From Natrinema gelatinilyticum (GTDB taxonomy: Archaea > Halobacteriota > Halobacteria > Halobacteriales > Natrialbaceae): DNA of 64,000 nucleotides. Shown piece by piece: positions 62,725 to 64,000 of this stretch. A model generated the notes under the pieces. That model saw only the letters and a program-made list of their open reading frames with translations, searched no databases and was not told the DNA's origin. The stretch is from positions 682,001-746,000 of the forward strand of contig NZ_CP100757.1 of NCBI RefSeq assembly GCF_024266705.1, read 5' to 3'. Every line of letters starts with the position of its first letter. Position 1 is the stretch's first letter. The translations under genes and the position numbers were made by a program.

Positions 62725-63057
62725 TCAGAACCCTCCACTGAAGAGCCCGAACCCGGCCTCGTCCGATTTGTTCTCGTCCTCGCCGGACGGTGAATCCGTC
62801 TCGTCGGCCACTTCGTCGGCTTCGATCGTCTCGGTCTCTTCGGATTCGTCCATTTCGGCGAGTCGCTGCGCATACTCGCCCGTTCGTTCGATGACGTCGT
62901 CGTCCTGAATGGCGAACGCCCATTTGATCGTATCGGGGACCTGCTCCGGGGCCACACCGCCGCGTTCCGCAAACGCGGCCACGGCCATTCGTCTCTCGTC
63001 GTCCAGTTCTTCAATTTCCTCGCACAGGAACTCGGGCACGTTTTCGGGGGGGTGCAT
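62725..63057 (-). CDS. Conserved-looking hypothetical haloarchaeal protein
   Basis: A 110-residue, very acidic soluble protein. The N-terminal 65 residues form short helices (NVPEFLCEEIEELDDERRMA, then AERGGVAPEQVPDTIKWAFA), and the rest is a disordered Glu/Asp/Ser-rich tail ending in the aromatic/glycine motif GFGLFSGGF. ATG 63057 is chosen because the composition becomes non-haloarchaeal before it. The pattern of a structured helix pair plus a long acidic tail recurs in haloarchaeal small proteins of unknown role. Family not recognised. Confidence 0.7.
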   Translation of the reverse strand: MHPPENVPEFLCEEIEELDDERRMAVAAFAERGGVAPEQVPDTIKWAFAIQDDDVIERTGEYAQRLAEMDESEETETIEADEVADETDSPSGEDENKSDEAGFGLFSGGF

Positions 63058-63204
63058 AGATGCCGTGACACACGGTATCACATAATATATGTGTACCGGC
63101 ACGTTTCCGGTTCCGTCAGGAGGGACACGCAACGGTTCCCCAATTCGCGATGCCACATCGGCTTCAAGCTCTCAAACCGGCTGGTTCCCGTCTGTGACGC
63201 AGCG

Positions 63205-64000
63205 TCAGTCCACCATGTCGAACGCTCGAGCCCGTTCCAGGATATCCTCACCGCGTTTTATATGGGCGATATCGATCATTTCCCCCTCGAACCGGACTGC
63301 ACCGCGGGACTCCTCGACTTCCGCCGTTTCCATCTCTTCCATTACCCGCTGCCAGAATTCCACGTCGTCCTCGTCGGGCGTGAAAATATCATTGATAGGT
63401 TCGACGTGGCTCGGGTGGATTACCTGGTAGCCGGTGTATCCGAGCGATCGGAGCCACGTCGCTTCTTCTCGTAACCCGTCGATGTCTTCGACGTTCGTCC
63501 ACGCGCCGCCGAAAAATTGCTCGATCCCCGCCGCCTTGCCGTCGAGAAGGACCTTCGACAGCATGTGTAGCTTCTCGGTCCCTTCTCGGGTCCACTCCCA
63601 GCCAAGCGCCCGTTCGACGTCGGCACCGCGGCTGGTCCCGCCCACGATCGCAGCGACGCGATCGCTCGCCTGACACAGTTCGTGGGCGTTGTAGAATCCT
63701 CGGGGCGTTTCGGGGAGCGCGATTATTTCGGTCCGGCTCTCGATTCCGCGCCTCGACTCGAGATACGAGAGGACGTGATCCGTGCGCGTCACGTCCTCCG
63801 TCCGCGGGAGTTTCGGAACGACGACGCCGTCCAGCCGGTCGTGAACGACTGCATCGAGGTCCGCTTCGAACAGCCCCGTTTCCGGGGCGTTGATACGAAC
63901 GGTGATCGCCTTGTCCGTATCCCACCGATCGTATGCGTTGGCGACGATTTCGCGTGCCTCATCTTTTTCGCTTGGCGGAACGGAATCCTCGAGATCGAAG
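63205..64000 (-). CDS. CitE-like HpcH/HpaI family CoA-ester lyase (5' end outside window)
   Basis: The last 264 residues of a TIM-barrel CoA-ester lyase (malyl-, citramalyl- or citryl-CoA lyase superfamily). Visible: the Mg-binding/acidic FDLEDSVPPSEKDEARE at the window edge, VRINAPETGLFEADLDAVV, GVVVPKLPRTEDV (active-site Lys strand), EIIALPETPRGFYNAHELCQ with the metal-ligand Glu, and GYTGYQVIHPSHVEPINDIF then TPDEDDVEFWQRV. The frame continues past the right end at 64000. With the hot-dog dehydratase remnant at 62265 it may reflect a mesaconyl/methylmalyl-CoA-type module, as known in haloarchaea, but this is an inference. Confidence 0.88.
   Translation of the reverse strand, partial: FDLEDSVPPSEKDEAREIVANAYDRWDTDKAITVRINAPETGLFEADLDAVVHDRLDGVVVPKLPRTEDVTRTDHVLSYLESRRGIESRTEIIALPETPRGFYNAHELCQASDRVAAIVGGTSRGADVERALGWEWTREGTEKLHMLSKVLLDGKAAGIEQFFGGAWTNVEDIDGLREEATWLRSLGYTGYQVIHPSHVEPINDIFTPDEDDVEFWQRVMEEMETAEVEESRGAVRFEGEMIDIAHIKRGEDILERARAFDMVD

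Noticed and set aside
1..64000. tRNA or rRNA genes
   Set aside because: I saw no stretch with a T-loop/anticodon arrangement or rRNA-like conserved sequence; a covariance-model scan would be decisive.

Overview
The window is GC-rich haloarchaeal DNA. Predicted proteins are very acidic, TATA-type promoters (for example at 3299 and 42498) lie 20-40 bases before start codons, and several families are known mainly or only from Halobacteria: HalOD1, Bat/HTH_10 sensors, DUF7260, RdfA with its SMC-like partner, and ISH-type transposases. The Orc1/Cdc6 initiator is archaeal. The overall style suggests Natrialbales (Natrialba, Natrinema, Haloterrigena or relatives), but this is an inference and no rRNA is present to fix it.

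Layout. 0-6 kb: the end of an unrecognised gene, a thiamine-binding-type small protein, a decayed SDR fragment, a membrane/zinc-finger protein, a Gln-rich repeat protein and PEP synthase. 6-14 kb: a HalOD1 protein, a 1067-residue PAS/GAF/Bat sensor-regulator, then a group of a PRPP-synthetase-like protein, a dienelactone-hydrolase-like protein, a TSUP permease, an HdeD-type membrane protein and a COG1926-type phosphoribosyltransferase. 14.6-19.3 kb: a replication origin with an orc1/cdc6 gene inside an array of about twelve origin-recognition-box-like repeats. An IS1595/ISH4-type element with a perfect 29-bp terminal repeat and 8-bp target duplication has inserted into the array, and a tnpB-only IS200/IS605-type element abuts its right edge. 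20.8-27.3 kb: an SDR, an SMC-like protein (ASRP/Sph3 type) downstream of rdfA (rod-determining factor), and an MFS transporter.

27.7-64 kb: a large acyl-CoA catabolic region. It holds four acyl-CoA dehydrogenases, four crotonase-fold enzymes, three class III CoA-transferases, SDR dehydrogenases, hot-dog dehydratases, a thiolase with a DUF35 partner, a TPP-dependent enzyme, an AMP-forming acyl-CoA synthetase, two carboxymuconolactone-decarboxylase-like proteins, an F420/LLM oxidoreductase, a CitE-like lyase, MFS importers and an IclR regulator. Together they could activate, oxidise, hydrate and cleave organic acids taken up by the MFS carriers; the substrate cannot be read from sequence.

This catabolic part is visibly decaying or in flux. 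I find broken or truncated copies of an LLM oxidoreductase, a GNAT acetyltransferase, an SDR with an in-frame stop, an SDR disrupted by a 32-bp tandem duplication, an acyl-CoA ligase tail, two hot-dog dehydratase tails and an MFS tail, plus an IS5/ISH1-type insertion. The most interesting places are the transposon-invaded origin, the rdfA/SMC-like pair, the 32-bp duplication, and the catalytic-residue split among the acyl-CoA dehydrogenase and crotonase paralogues.
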